Below are positions 11,252 to 18,948 of a DNA stretch of 23,933 nt, piece by piece (the first letter of the stretch is position 1; each line of letters starts with the position of its first letter). Source of the stretch: a virus; IMG/VR virus record IMGVR_UViG_3300048625_000039, positions 1-23,933 of that record; one strand, written 5' to 3'. Made by a program: the position numbers and the translations under genes. The notes below the pieces were generated by a model. It ran no database searches, was not told the DNA's origin, and saw nothing but the letters and a program-made list of their open reading frames with translations.

Positions 11252-11796
11252 AACAAATCGCAACAGCTTTAGTCAAGGCTCAAAAAGCCTTTGGTCCTGC
11301 TTTAAAGACCGCTACAAACCCGCATTTTCGTTCACGCTATGCTGACCTATCCGCTTGCGTTGAAGCTGTCATTGACGCTTTAAACGATAACGGAATTGCA
11401 ATGATTCAGAAATGCTACGACTGCAATACAGGAATCATGGTTGAGACTGTGTTTATTCACGAATCAGGTGAAATGCTTGAATGCGGTATTTTGCAAGTTC
11501 CTGCCAGCAAACAAGACCCACAGGGTTATGGTTCTGCGCTTACTTACGCTAGGCGCTACAGTTTGATGGCAGCTTGTGGAATTGCTCCAGAAGATGATGA
11601 TGGCAATGCAGCTAGTCGTAAACCAACAATTGACAGCTCAATAATGGCTGACCATATCACGGCTATTCAAGACGCAACTGACGAAGCATCATTAAAAGCA
11701 GCTTACCAATCAGCTTACAAAGCCTGTGGCATAGATGCAAACTGGCAGAAAAAAATTATTGCAGTTAAAGACGCAAAGAAAGCGAGTTTGAAATGA
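11248..11796 (+). CDS. erf: ERF-family single-strand annealing protein
   Basis: ERF proteins (P22 Erf) anneal complementary single strands during phage recombination and genome circularisation. The 182-aa product has the family core: FRSRYADLSACVEAVIDALN, NGIAMIQKCY, and the hallmark GSALTYARRYSLMAACGI followed by APEDDDGNAA. The C-terminal region (about 125-182) is a helical tail of the type that binds partners. It is coupled by ATGA to the gene on each side, and sits with the YqaJ nuclease and an SSB-like protein as a complete annealase-exonuclease set. Confidence 0.93.
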   Translation: MKQIATALVKAQKAFGPALKTATNPHFRSRYADLSACVEAVIDALNDNGIAMIQKCYDCNTGIMVETVFIHESGEMLECGILQVPASKQDPQGYGSALTYARRYSLMAACGIAPEDDDGNAASRKPTIDSSIMADHITAIQDATDEASLKAAYQSAYKACGIDANWQKKIIAVKDAKKASLK

Positions 11797-11975
11797 TGAT
11801 TGAGTTTTACAAAATGAAACAGCCAAGCACATTGGTTTCAATTGACCAATACGGAAAAATTCATATTTTTTGGGATGCTATTGAAGAAAAAGCAAAAGAA
11901 TACAAGCCACAAGGTTATAACGAAACAAATACGGCTTGGGCGTATGTTTTGATAAAAGTAAGGGATGAATCATGA
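11793..11975 (+). CDS. Unknown small protein (60 aa)
   Basis: The translation reads MMIEFYKMKQPSTLVSIDQY, then GKIHIFWDAIEEKAKEYKPQ and a helical end. It resembles a small alpha/beta unit and has no recognised family. Both ends form ATGA overlaps, with erf and the YqaJ gene. Being between the annealase and the nuclease, it may belong to the same recombination complex, but nothing in the residues proves it. Confidence 0.68.
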   Translation: MMIEFYKMKQPSTLVSIDQYGKIHIFWDAIEEKAKEYKPQGYNETNTAWAYVLIKVRDES

Positions 11976-12604
11976 TTGAACAAGGTTCACCAGAATGGTT
12001 TTCTCAACGTTTGGGCAAAGTGACCGCCAGCCGTGTTGCTGACGTTATTGCAAAGACTAAAACGGGTTACAGCACCAGTCGCGACAACTACATGGCTCAA
12101 TTGGTATGTGAAAGAATGACCAACACCGTGGCCGAATCGTATTCCAATGCAGCAATGCAATGGGGCACAGAAACAGAACCATTGGCGCGTGCAGCGTATG
12201 AGGCTTATGCTGACGTTTTAGTTGATGAAGTTGCCATGATCAATCATCCAACGATTGAGGCTGCTGGCGCTTCTCCTGACGGTCTTGTTGGTGATGTTGG
12301 TCAGCTTGAGATTAAGTGTCCAAACACATCAACGCACATTGATACACTTTTAAGTCAATCTGTGCCGTCAAAGTACAACACGCAAATGCAATGGCAAATG
12401 GCTTGTACTGGTAGATATTGGTGTGACTTTGCATCTTTTGACCCAAGGATGCCAGAAGACCTTCAATTGTTTGTAAAACGTGTTGATCGTGACAACGCTT
12501 ACATTGCAATGCTTGAAGAAGAAGTCAAAAAGTTCTTGGTTGAACTGGATGGCAAAATTAAGAAACTTAACGAACTGAAAGAGAAAAATGGCAATTATTT
12601 ATGA
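11972..12604 (+). CDS. YqaJ-type viral recombinase nuclease
   Basis: A lambda-exonuclease-like PD-(D/E)XK nuclease that resects double strands 5' to 3' to feed the annealase. The 210-aa product opens with EQGSPEWFSQRLGKVTASRV, the conserved substrate-end motif. The active site follows: ASPDGLVGD (catalytic Asp) and LEIKCP (ExK), then NTQMQWQMACTGRYWCD. The length is close to lambda Exo (226 aa). A clear AGGG lies before the ATG, and the start overlaps the upstream stop. The last 17 bases overlap the SSB-like gene. Confidence 0.93.
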   Translation: MIEQGSPEWFSQRLGKVTASRVADVIAKTKTGYSTSRDNYMAQLVCERMTNTVAESYSNAAMQWGTETEPLARAAYEAYADVLVDEVAMINHPTIEAAGASPDGLVGDVGQLEIKCPNTSTHIDTLLSQSVPSKYNTQMQWQMACTGRYWCDFASFDPRMPEDLQLFVKRVDRDNAYIAMLEEEVKKFLVELDGKIKKLNELKEKNGNYL

Positions 12605-12842
12605 AGTCACAGTGAAAGCTGGAACTTACCAAAAAGACGGACAAGAAAAAGTCCGTTATCAACGAATTGGCAGCGTGATTGAAACCAAAAAAGGCCAAAT
12701 GTTAAAGCTTGATCAAATGCCTTTGGTTGAAGGTGGTTGGTCTGGTTGGGCTTACTTGTTTGAACCACGCGAAGGCGATCAAAAGTCAATGCCAAAAAAT
12801 CATGGTAATTCAGTATTTCCAGACGAAGACGTACCATTTTGA
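12588..12842 (+). CDS. Putative SSB-like protein with DVPF tail (84 aa)
   Basis: The product starts MAIIYEVTVKAGTYQKDGQE and has a beta-rich body (KVRYQRIGSVIETKKGQML, GWSGWAYLFEPREG) compatible with a small OB fold. It ends FPDEDVPF, an acidic tip with terminal Pro-Phe like the DDDIPF tail of bacterial SSB, which recruits repair proteins. Position directly after the YqaJ nuclease supports single-strand DNA binding. Bacterial SSB is about twice as long. The call rests on the tail and the context rather than a full domain match. Confidence 0.6.
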   Translation: MAIIYEVTVKAGTYQKDGQEKVRYQRIGSVIETKKGQMLKLDQMPLVEGGWSGWAYLFEPREGDQKSMPKNHGNSVFPDEDVPF

Positions 12843-12847
12843 TTAAC

Positions 12848-12932
12848 GGGGGAAAGCGGATGTTTGTGGATACCATCACGACTTGAAATCGTGGGTAATG
12901 GTTGCAATGCCACAAAACGTAGCGAGTACCCC
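12848..12932 (+). ncRNA. Structured RNA segment after the SSB-like gene
   Basis: This lies in a 107-base gap (12843-12949) without a gene. Four nested stems can be drawn. GGGG near 12849-12852 pairs with CCCC at 12929-12932. ATGTTTGTGG (12860-12869) pairs with CCACAAA plus CGT (12910-12920, one bulged A). ACCAT (12872-12876) pairs with ATGGT (12898-12902). CACGA (12877-12881) pairs with TCGTG (12889-12893) around a seven-base loop. A GGTA bulge (12894-12897) is complementary to TACC (12927-12930), so a pseudoknot or a switch is possible. No T-run follows. It matches no riboswitch or ribozyme consensus I know. The downstream ATG has only a weak ribosome site. Confidence 0.6.
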
Positions 12933-12949
12933 ACCTACAAAGAACCAAT

Positions 12950-13219
12950 ATGAAACAAAATGAGTTTGACAGTTGGCTAAAAGAAAACAGCAAAATCTTT
13001 GAATCGTTTTGCCAAGAAGCTTTGAAAGCAAAAACAAAAGGATTTAATCATTATTCAGCAAGAACAATTATTGAGTTTTTGCGGCATCACACAAACTTGC
13101 GTGAGGCATCTGGTGGATTCAAGATCAACAACGATGCAGTGCCGTACATGGCTCGATTGTTTTGTAAGCAATACCCACACGCGCATGATTTGTTTGAACA
13201 TAGGAGTTCATCAAAATGA
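12950..13219 (+). CDS. Conserved phage protein of unknown function (89 aa)
   Basis: The product begins MKQNEFDSWLKENSKIFESF and continues with FNHYSARTIIEFLRHHTNLR, GGFKINNDAVPYMARLFCKQ and YPHAHDLFEH. The blocks 'F.HYSA..I...R', 'G(F)KINN..VPY.ARLF' and 'P....F..R' match a common phage family of unknown role, which I recall as near 90 aa. It is the first gene after the structured RNA, with a poor ribosome site. The stop forms ATGA with a 25-aa gene. Confidence 0.78.
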   Translation: MKQNEFDSWLKENSKIFESFCQEALKAKTKGFNHYSARTIIEFLRHHTNLREASGGFKINNDAVPYMARLFCKQYPHAHDLFEHRSSSK

Positions 13220-13293
13220 ATGAGATCAGTGATTACCACCTTCTTGCTGCTTTGATTGTGGCTGCTATTTTTTGTGATTGGATTTTGTCGTGA
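13216..13293 (+). CDS. Single-span membrane microprotein (25 aa)
   Basis: The translation is MNEISDYHLLAALIVAAIFC plus DWILS: an acidic N-terminus then one hydrophobic span. The start forms ATGA with the upstream stop, and its stop overlaps a GTG start of the next gene. At 25 residues it is below normal calling limits; support is the geometry at both ends and the clean membrane profile. Confidence 0.5.
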   Translation: MNEISDYHLLAALIVAAIFCDWILS

Positions 13294-13550
13294 TCATTAA
13301 CGCATTTCATCCTGACTATGTAAAAACATACATGCCAGGCTTTCTTACGCAAATCAAAATTGATGCAGACAGAAAAGCCAATGGCGAAAAGTTTGGCTCA
13401 AAGTCAAAAGCAACAAGGGAAACTGTTTATGGAAAAACCGTCAACACGATTAACAATTTTCCAAAAACACAAAAACGCGTGTCTACCGATGTGACGCAAT
13501 TTCACATTTATTCAAAAGCAGGAACAGCAAACACAAAGGCCAAAAAATGA
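13290..13550 (+). CDS. Unknown basic protein (86 aa), GTG start
   Basis: From the GTG at 13290 the product begins with (M)IINAFHPDYVKTYMPGFLT and continues with a basic region (ADRKANGEKFGSKSKATRET) and a Lys-rich end. No family recognised; the charge suggests nucleic-acid binding. A TTG start lies four codons upstream. The GTG is preferred because it overlaps the preceding stop (GTGA). The stop overlaps the next microprotein start (ATGA). Confidence 0.62.
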   Translation: MIINAFHPDYVKTYMPGFLTQIKIDADRKANGEKFGSKSKATRETVYGKTVNTINNFPKTQKRVSTDVTQFHIYSKAGTANTKAKK

Positions 13551-13651
13551 CAAACATTATTGTCTTATCAACAATTTTGATTCTTGGCGCTATTCTTTTT
13601 ACTTTTGTAATGTTGTCTTTAATTTCAATTGCGTTGGCTTTTGAAGATTAA
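13547..13651 (+). CDS. Membrane microprotein (34 aa), end of early plus operon
   Basis: The translation is MTNIIVLSTILILGAILFTF followed by VMLSLISIALAFED. Nearly the whole chain is hydrophobic, enough for one long or two very short spans, with an acidic end. The start forms ATGA with the upstream stop. The stop codon overlaps the endolysin stop on the other strand by four bases, so the two operons meet tail-to-tail without a gap. Function unknown. Confidence 0.58.
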   Translation: MTNIIVLSTILILGAILFTFVMLSLISIALAFED

Positions 13652-14172
13652 GCAATCATGTTTTTAGAGGTGGCTTCAACGTTATCAACACGGGCGAGCC
13701 AACCTTTAATAAACTTAACTTGCGATGGATTCTTGTCCACAATGGCTTTGTAAAACGATTCTTTAGCCGCGCTGAATTGTTCAATGATTGTTTTTGGATT
13801 CATCTTGGCAACAGCAATCATTGTGTTTGAACCAATGACTCCATCGTCAACAACGCCAACAGCTTGTTGTAAAAACTTACTGGCGCGTCCTGTACCTGCA
13901 TTGACTGCAAAATCAAACACAGCGTAATCTAGGCCAACTGGCAAATCATCGCCATGAACCTTGTCCCAATACATCTTTTTGTAAAAAGGCTTTACAACGT
14001 CTTTTGTCAATTCTTTCATTTCACCGTCATGAATAGGACGGCCAAGATAAGAAGACCAAGCAGCTTTAGTGACGCCAAGATTAGTTTCACCACCCGCATC
14101 ATTGGCGTCATTTACATATCCACCTTCGCTTGTCATAAGCAAAGAAAATGAAGAATCAAAATTGCTTTTCAT
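13648..14172 (-). CDS. Endolysin, glycoside hydrolase family 108-like
   Basis: Cell-wall muramidase for host lysis. The 174-aa product has the GH108 signature SEGGYVNDANDAGGETNLGV near the N-terminus, with Glu16 of 'EGGY' as the likely catalytic acid, followed by TKAAW. The C-terminal half (VGLDYAVFDFAVNAGTGRAS, LQQAVGVVDDGVIGSNT) is the associated PG_binding_3-like part. The length is typical. There is no signal peptide, so export should rely on the holin. A start eight codons upstream is possible; this ATG follows the holin stop directly (TAATATG). Last gene of the late operon. Confidence 0.93.
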   Translation of the reverse strand: MKSNFDSSFSLLMTSEGGYVNDANDAGGETNLGVTKAAWSSYLGRPIHDGEMKELTKDVVKPFYKKMYWDKVHGDDLPVGLDYAVFDFAVNAGTGRASKFLQQAVGVVDDGVIGSNTMIAVAKMNPKTIIEQFSAAKESFYKAIVDKNPSQVKFIKGWLARVDNVEATSKNMIA

Positions 14173-14173
14173 A

Positions 14174-14638
14174 TTAGTGTTTGTGTGATGCACCAAAGTA
14201 ATAGGTCAAGATCAACATAAATGCTGCATCAAGCTGGCCAAGCAAACGAGTAACGATTTCACGCATATCTGACGACACGCTGTGATTAATCAAAAACCAT
14301 TGCACAGTACCCCAAAAAGCAAATACACCAACGGCCAATAAAGGCGTTACAACTTTGCTATACCAAGGCGCTGTTGTACTTGTTGCAATCTCAGTGCCAT
14401 TCTTACGCGCATCTGCCACGTCAGCAGCGTCAATCTTTGCATATTCCAGTTCTAACTCTTGGAGTTTTTGCACCGCCACAGGGTCAGTTGTAATAGCTTT
14501 GGAAATCTCCTCAACAGTCTCTCCAACGCCCAACCTGTTAGCGATACTAGAGACAGCAGCAGCCCCAAGAGGACCAGCAACAACACCGGCAAGAGTAGGT
14601 GCAATATTTTTAAGCAATCCGCTAAGAATTTCATTCAT
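14174..14638 (-). CDS. Holin, 3-TM GTA-holin type (154 aa)
   Basis: Forms the membrane lesions that let the endolysin reach the wall. The N-terminal third is a hydrophobic Gly/Ala helix (IAPTLAGVVAGPLGAAAVSS), then a charged linker (about 40-85), then two spans: VVTPLLAVGVFAFWGTVQWF and AAFMLILTYYFGAS. The 'APW.....P' before the second region and 'YFG.S' at the end are typical of the Holin_3TM/GTA-holin group. It lies just upstream of the endolysin gene. The start forms an overlap with the 54-aa gene. Confidence 0.85.
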   Translation of the reverse strand: MNEILSGLLKNIAPTLAGVVAGPLGAAAVSSIANRLGVGETVEEISKAITTDPVAVQKLQELELEYAKIDAADVADARKNGTEIATSTTAPWYSKVVTPLLAVGVFAFWGTVQWFLINHSVSSDMREIVTRLLGQLDAAFMLILTYYFGASHKH

Positions 14639-14795
14639 CTTCTTTCCTTTTCAGTTCTTTCAACTTGCGTTCAACTTGCATTTGTGCTTTTTTGATTCTT
14701 TGAATTTCGACCTTGCCATCACCTAACGCTTGGCAACAATACTGAATACCGCTATATGCAGCGCGTAAGGCAGCAATAGCGGTAAGCGGGTCCAC
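14631..14795 (-). CDS. Small lysis-cassette protein with coiled coil, GTG start (54 aa)
   Basis: The frame opens with GTG (14793-14795): (M)DPLTAIAALRAAYSGIQYC then CQALGDGKVEIQRIKKAQMQ and a Lys/Glu-rich helix to the end. 'DPLTAIAA...A...I' is a beginning I know from short proteins in phage lysis modules. The helical, charged C-terminus could serve a spanin or scaffold role, but there is no signal peptide or lipobox. It overlaps the holin start by eight bases. There is no ATG option of similar length. Confidence 0.55.
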   Translation of the reverse strand: MDPLTAIAALRAAYSGIQYCCQALGDGKVEIQRIKKAQMQVERKLKELKRKEDE

Positions 14796-14796
14796 A

Positions 14797-15000
14797 TCAA
14801 AGACCGATCAAGCGCTTGAAGAATGTGGCAGCAGCACCAGGGCCAAACAATACAGCAGCCAAAACAGCATAAATAAGATATTCCATCTTATCCATGCGCG
14901 ACTTACCGACTTCCAATGATTTGTTTATCGACTCGTAACGCATTGCACAAATTTCTTCATGCGTAGACAAACGGGCTTCGGTTGAATCAATAGTTGACAT
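14797..15000 (-). CDS. Small membrane protein of lysis region (67 aa)
   Basis: A helical, charged N-terminal half (DSTEARLSTHEEICAMRYES, INKSLEVGKSRMDKMEY) precedes one membrane span (LIYAVLAAVLFGPGAAATFF) and a short basic end. The 'ARLSTHEE.CA.RY' motif followed by a coiled coil and a span is a common layout for unnamed phage lysis-associated proteins; XhlA-like haemolysins look similar. The ATG shares TAATG with the tail-fibre stop. Probably part of the lysis cassette. Confidence 0.7.
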   Translation of the reverse strand: MSTIDSTEARLSTHEEICAMRYESINKSLEVGKSRMDKMEYLIYAVLAAVLFGPGAAATFFKRLIGL

Positions 15001-15542
15001 TATGATTTTTGGATAAAGGCCAGTGAATAGTACAAAGGCAAGTTTGTACCGATGTTTGATGTGACCGAAGATGTAAAGCCACCCGTATTGCCAACGGCAA
15101 AAGTTTGGCCGCTACCAACAACAAAACGGTCACGCAAATCAGGCGTTCCGTTTGTTCCGTCACAGATTACATAACCGGCAGGAATAGAACCAATGCTGCC
15201 AGACCACATGATAATTCCACCAGCAGGCACAGCGGACACACTAGGCGTGATACCAATAATGCCATACAAGTTGTCATAAGTTTGAATAACAGAATTACTT
15301 GAGTCAGTCAAAACAAACTTGTATGTAGAGCCAGATGTAAGCCAGATTTCTTGTGGTGGACGGCCATCAGTGCCCAATTGAATCGGGTTTGTGTTTTGAA
15401 TCGTTCCAGCCGAATCTGTATAGGTTGCAGAAGGCGTTGTTGAACCGGCTTGATATGTGTACAGAAAACCACCATTAAGGGGGATTCCTGTGGTGGTAAA
15501 GAACTGAAAGCCGTTACCAATGGGCGAAAGATTTACTGCCAT
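15000..15542 (-). CDS. Tail fibre/collar protein (180 aa)
   Basis: Residues 1-90 carry the podovirus fibre-head unit: GGFLYTYQAGSTTPSATYTD, then NPIQLGTDGRPPQEIWL and YKFVLTDS. Residues about 105-180 form a phage tail-collar domain, with GSIGSIPAGYVICDGTNGTP, DLRDRFVVGSGQ and the final YSLAFIQKS. Tail-collar domains support receptor-binding tips. The protein is short for a full fibre, so it may be one piece of a tip complex. It follows the injection genes and precedes lysis, the usual order in this phage type. Confidence 0.85.
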   Translation of the reverse strand: MAVNLSPIGNGFQFFTTTGIPLNGGFLYTYQAGSTTPSATYTDSAGTIQNTNPIQLGTDGRPPQEIWLTSGSTYKFVLTDSSNSVIQTYDNLYGIIGITPSVSAVPAGGIIMWSGSIGSIPAGYVICDGTNGTPDLRDRFVVGSGQTFAVGNTGGFTSSVTSNIGTNLPLYYSLAFIQKS

Positions 15543-15544
15543 TT

Positions 15545-17557
15545 TTACTCCTTACCAATGTTTTTAATTTTAACGCCTGCACCAGGACGCAAAGATTCTG
15601 AGACTGATTTTTTTGCTGCACGTTCTTGCATTAATTGCCGAGCAGGTTCAACAAATCGACCAACAATAGGCGTTTGTTCTGCAAGTTTTTTACCGTATTG
15701 AGCAGCCAAAGAAACAGCCGTGTTTGATTCGTTTACAAAAGCGCCAGCAGGACGGGCCTCAATTAATTGACCTGTTTTTGCAATCTTCTTAAGGACTTGC
15801 GCTTCTTCACCAAACAAAGGAAAAAGTTTCTTGTTTGTTTCTAATGCTTCAATGTGTTTTGCAAATTTAGCAGGCTTAAAGTTTCCGCTTGTATCTGTTG
15901 AATCTTTAATGATGATATCTAATGCACCAGAGCGCAAATTCTGCAATGCTGTTGGGTCATCAAATAACTCCATTGTCTTGGCAAAATCTTTGTTTTTAGA
16001 TCGCAATACAGCGCTTTGAATAAAGTCTTTTGTATCTGTCTTACCGTTAACCAAATCTGCATAAACTTTGTTGTATGCCGGACTTTCACGGTTAAGAACG
16101 TCAAATTCTGATTTAGCTGTTGCTCGTGCTTTATCAGCCAAAGCTTTTGCTTCAACAGTTTCTCCAATCAAAGGCAACTTTTCAAGTTCACCACGAACAA
16201 GCGTTAACGCATGAACTGCATTACCATCATCTGCGCGTTGTGCTTTACGAGTTTCACGCGCAATTTGAGTTCTAAGATTCTCATACTGTGCAAAGTTCAT
16301 TGGCTTACCTTCTTGGTAAGTTTTGACTTTGTTTGCAATTACAGATGGCAAAAAATCAATGTCTTCTTTTTCAGAAAGAACTTTCATTGTGTTGTCAGCA
16401 AATGACTTACTATCAACTTGAATTTTTCCAGCGCCAAATTCGTCCAATGCTTGATAGGCTTTGTTTGTAGCCTGTTCATTCTGCTTAATCTTTTGATCAA
16501 TAAAATCCATTGCACCTTCTGCATTTGACACATAGTCAAAAGCCACATCTGGAGCAATTTTTTCTTTAACAACATCAACGTTTTCCAACAATGCTTTGTT
16601 TTGTTGATTCAAAGCCTCTGTCAAACGTGGGTCTTGTCCTCTTGCATTTCGCTCATTAGAGATCAATGTCGGGTCTTGCATTGCCTGACCTTTTGTCAGA
16701 CGAACAGGAACAGGCAAACTATCTGCAACAACGTAATGTTCCAAAGCCTTTGGATTGATAGTCGCTGGATTTTCTTTGGCCAATTGAGCGGCCAATTCAG
16801 GTGTAGCTTGAGCAATGGCAGCGTCTAAAGTTGCTTTGTTTGTTGTAGCAGCAGCACCGCCTGACTGCATACCAGAAGGCTGAGTTTTTGCAACTGATTC
16901 AATGCGAACAGTCGGCAAAGCTGCTTTGGCTTCTGCCAATCCACGGGCAACATGTCGAGCTATGCCTGGCGCTGCAATCATGGCTGCATTAATAGCATTT
17001 TGAACGTCTTGAACTGGCAGACCAAACTTCTTGGAGATTGATTCAGCGCCTTCGTTGATGTGTTCACCAATATATTGCATTGCTTGCGTTGGCAATGCTT
17101 GTTGATATGCTTGCGTTCCTGCTGTACCTGTAAGTTTTCCAACAGGTTCAGCCAATTTACCAGCAACTTTTTGTGATGCTGCTGTAGCCTCTTCTGGCGA
17201 CAAACCAAACAGACGACCAGCGCCATATCCGACAGTGCCTGCAATCATCGATGGAGCACTACCAATAACGTCTAATGCACTTGCCGCAAATGCTGGCGCT
17301 TGTTGCTTCGCTTTAAACAAGTTTTGCATGGTTTGAGAAACCAAACCTTGTTCTTGTGCAGGCTGTGCGGATTGTGCTTGTTGTGGCGCTGCATTGTTAA
17401 GAATCAAAGAACCCAATTCGTCAGGCCCTTCTTCTTGTGGTTGCAATTGTGGATTTCGTCCACTCATGGCACTCTTTTTAGGAGCGATGATATTAGACCT
17501 GTCTAACTCTTGGTTAGCGGGCTTTTGTCCAAGAATCAGTTGGCCTAATTCATCCAT
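15545..17557 (-). CDS. Putative internal virion/DNA-injection protein (670 aa)
   Basis: A large, mainly helical protein rich in Ala, Gln and Lys. The N-terminus carries two DELGxLIL motifs (MDELGQLILGQ and PDELGSLILN, about residues 1-11 and 45-54) that often start podovirus ejection proteins. A Gly/Ala hydrophobic stretch at about 95-120 (VIGSAPSMIAGTVGYGAG) could insert in a membrane. The rest is long helical repeats with charged spacers and no recognised enzyme motif. Position in the block of three large proteins between gp10 and fibre matches P22 gp16/gp20-type injection proteins. Assignment is from layout and composition, not domain match. Confidence 0.68.
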   Translation of the reverse strand: MDELGQLILGQKPANQELDRSNIIAPKKSAMSGRNPQLQPQEEGPDELGSLILNNAAPQQAQSAQPAQEQGLVSQTMQNLFKAKQQAPAFAASALDVIGSAPSMIAGTVGYGAGRLFGLSPEEATAASQKVAGKLAEPVGKLTGTAGTQAYQQALPTQAMQYIGEHINEGAESISKKFGLPVQDVQNAINAAMIAAPGIARHVARGLAEAKAALPTVRIESVAKTQPSGMQSGGAAATTNKATLDAAIAQATPELAAQLAKENPATINPKALEHYVVADSLPVPVRLTKGQAMQDPTLISNERNARGQDPRLTEALNQQNKALLENVDVVKEKIAPDVAFDYVSNAEGAMDFIDQKIKQNEQATNKAYQALDEFGAGKIQVDSKSFADNTMKVLSEKEDIDFLPSVIANKVKTYQEGKPMNFAQYENLRTQIARETRKAQRADDGNAVHALTLVRGELEKLPLIGETVEAKALADKARATAKSEFDVLNRESPAYNKVYADLVNGKTDTKDFIQSAVLRSKNKDFAKTMELFDDPTALQNLRSGALDIIIKDSTDTSGNFKPAKFAKHIEALETNKKLFPLFGEEAQVLKKIAKTGQLIEARPAGAFVNESNTAVSLAAQYGKKLAEQTPIVGRFVEPARQLMQERAAKKSVSESLRPGAGVKIKNIGKE

Positions 17558-18939
17558 TAGAGTTCTCCAGTATCAGTCAATTTCTTGATGTTATTGTACT
17601 TTTGATAGAACTGTTGACGCTCTTGAGGATTGTTTCCAAGCAAACGATCAATTTCCGTTTTACGCTTAACAGGGTCTTTGACGTTTTCAAAAACGCTCAT
17701 GGCTTCAAACACTTTTGAATCAGCGTTTTGTGACCATTGTTGTTTGAAAGAATTCAAGTTACTGTCACCGTATTTTTTAGCAAACTTAGAAGCAGCAGTT
17801 GCTTGCATATCCAAGTTTGTCAGATCGGCATAGGTACGGCGAGCAATCTTTTTAAGCACTTCTGGCGGGTAAGTTTCGTCACCGCTTGCCATACGCATCA
17901 ACTGTTTGCCAGCGTCAGTTTCCATTGAACCGCCCATAGCTTGCATGTTGGAAATCTGCACGTTAGCCAAGTCTTTGCTAAGTTGCTTGTATTTTTCATC
18001 ACCCAAAGCGCCTTTGATTGAGCGAGTCGCTGCACCAAGAACACCAGTTGAAAACAAGTCTTCACGTTCAATTTTTCCGGCAGCGTCAATAACTTCATCC
18101 AAGTTGCGGCGCGACTTTGACAAATCTGTTTGTCGTGTTGTCAAATCATTACGATACTTTGCGCCACGCTCGGCGTCAGCAACTTCATTGGGCAATACAG
18201 GACGCACATCACCAGCTTTACGAACAGGATATTGCAACCCCATTTGCGTAGATGTGACTCCTTGTGGTTGAACAATTTGAGGTTGACCGACTTGAGGCTG
18301 TTGAGAATTAATGCCAACTTCTCGAATAGTTCCAGAACCAGATTGATAAGTAGCAGGAGCACCGGCAGGACCGTTAACAAGTTGAGGCGTTTGCAAAGCT
18401 TGTTGACCAGTAGCGCCAAGACCACTTTGAACAATATTGCCAATTACTTGTTTGATAGTTCCATGACCTTTTTCAGCTTGAGCGTATAAAGGACCAAAAA
18501 CACCATTAACAAGTTCTTTTGGAATTCCAAAAGTTGAAGTGCGTTGTTCGGCTTCTTTCAAAGCACTCATTACTTCTTTCTTGTCACCTTTTTGAATTCT
18601 TGGGTCATTCAGAATACCACCTGCTAAACCATACAACGCCGCAGTCTGTGTTGCACTTAAATTTAATTCAGATGTACCCGTTTCAGCAGCAGCTTTTTTA
18701 ACAGCCAAAGGATTAATCTTTCCAGCTTGTTCAATAGCCATTTGTTTGGCTTGAACTTCCAATGGATTAACTTGTTTAGCTTGTTGAATCTCCATTTGAG
18801 CCTTTTGAATGGCCAAAGGATTGATTTCTTGTGACTGTTGATAGGCTTGGATGCCTCGCGCCGTGTTAATCATGTCAGCAAGATTTGTCCCCTGTTGAAC
18901 ATTAGGGCCAAGGTTTGTGTTGAATTGATAATCTGCCAT
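17557..18939 (-). CDS. Putative internal virion/injection protein with 18-residue repeats (460 aa)
   Basis: The first 90 residues contain three consecutive 18-residue repeats starting INPLAIQKAQMEIQQAKQ, VNPLEVQAKQMAIEQAGK and INPLAVKKAAAETG (about residues 39, 57 and 75). They form a regular helical or coiled-coil stalk. A Gln/Gly/Pro-rich region follows (about 190-240), and the C-terminal half is helical (MQATAASKFAKKYGDSN). No enzyme motif. Stop and start overlap with the 670-aa gene (TAATG). By position it is the middle one of three injection-type proteins. Confidence 0.65.
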   Translation of the reverse strand: MADYQFNTNLGPNVQQGTNLADMINTARGIQAYQQSQEINPLAIQKAQMEIQQAKQVNPLEVQAKQMAIEQAGKINPLAVKKAAAETGTSELNLSATQTAALYGLAGGILNDPRIQKGDKKEVMSALKEAEQRTSTFGIPKELVNGVFGPLYAQAEKGHGTIKQVIGNIVQSGLGATGQQALQTPQLVNGPAGAPATYQSGSGTIREVGINSQQPQVGQPQIVQPQGVTSTQMGLQYPVRKAGDVRPVLPNEVADAERGAKYRNDLTTRQTDLSKSRRNLDEVIDAAGKIEREDLFSTGVLGAATRSIKGALGDEKYKQLSKDLANVQISNMQAMGGSMETDAGKQLMRMASGDETYPPEVLKKIARRTYADLTNLDMQATAASKFAKKYGDSNLNSFKQQWSQNADSKVFEAMSVFENVKDPVKRKTEIDRLLGNNPQERQQFYQKYNNIKKLTDTGEL

Positions 18940-18948
18940 TATTTTTCC

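Noticed and set aside
12848-12935. Possible tRNA, because one stem has five pairs and a seven-base loop CTTGAAA resembling an anticodon loop
   Set aside because: No seven-pair acceptor stem, no T-arm with a TTCRA-type loop and no D-arm of the right size; the folding is nested rather than cloverleaf.
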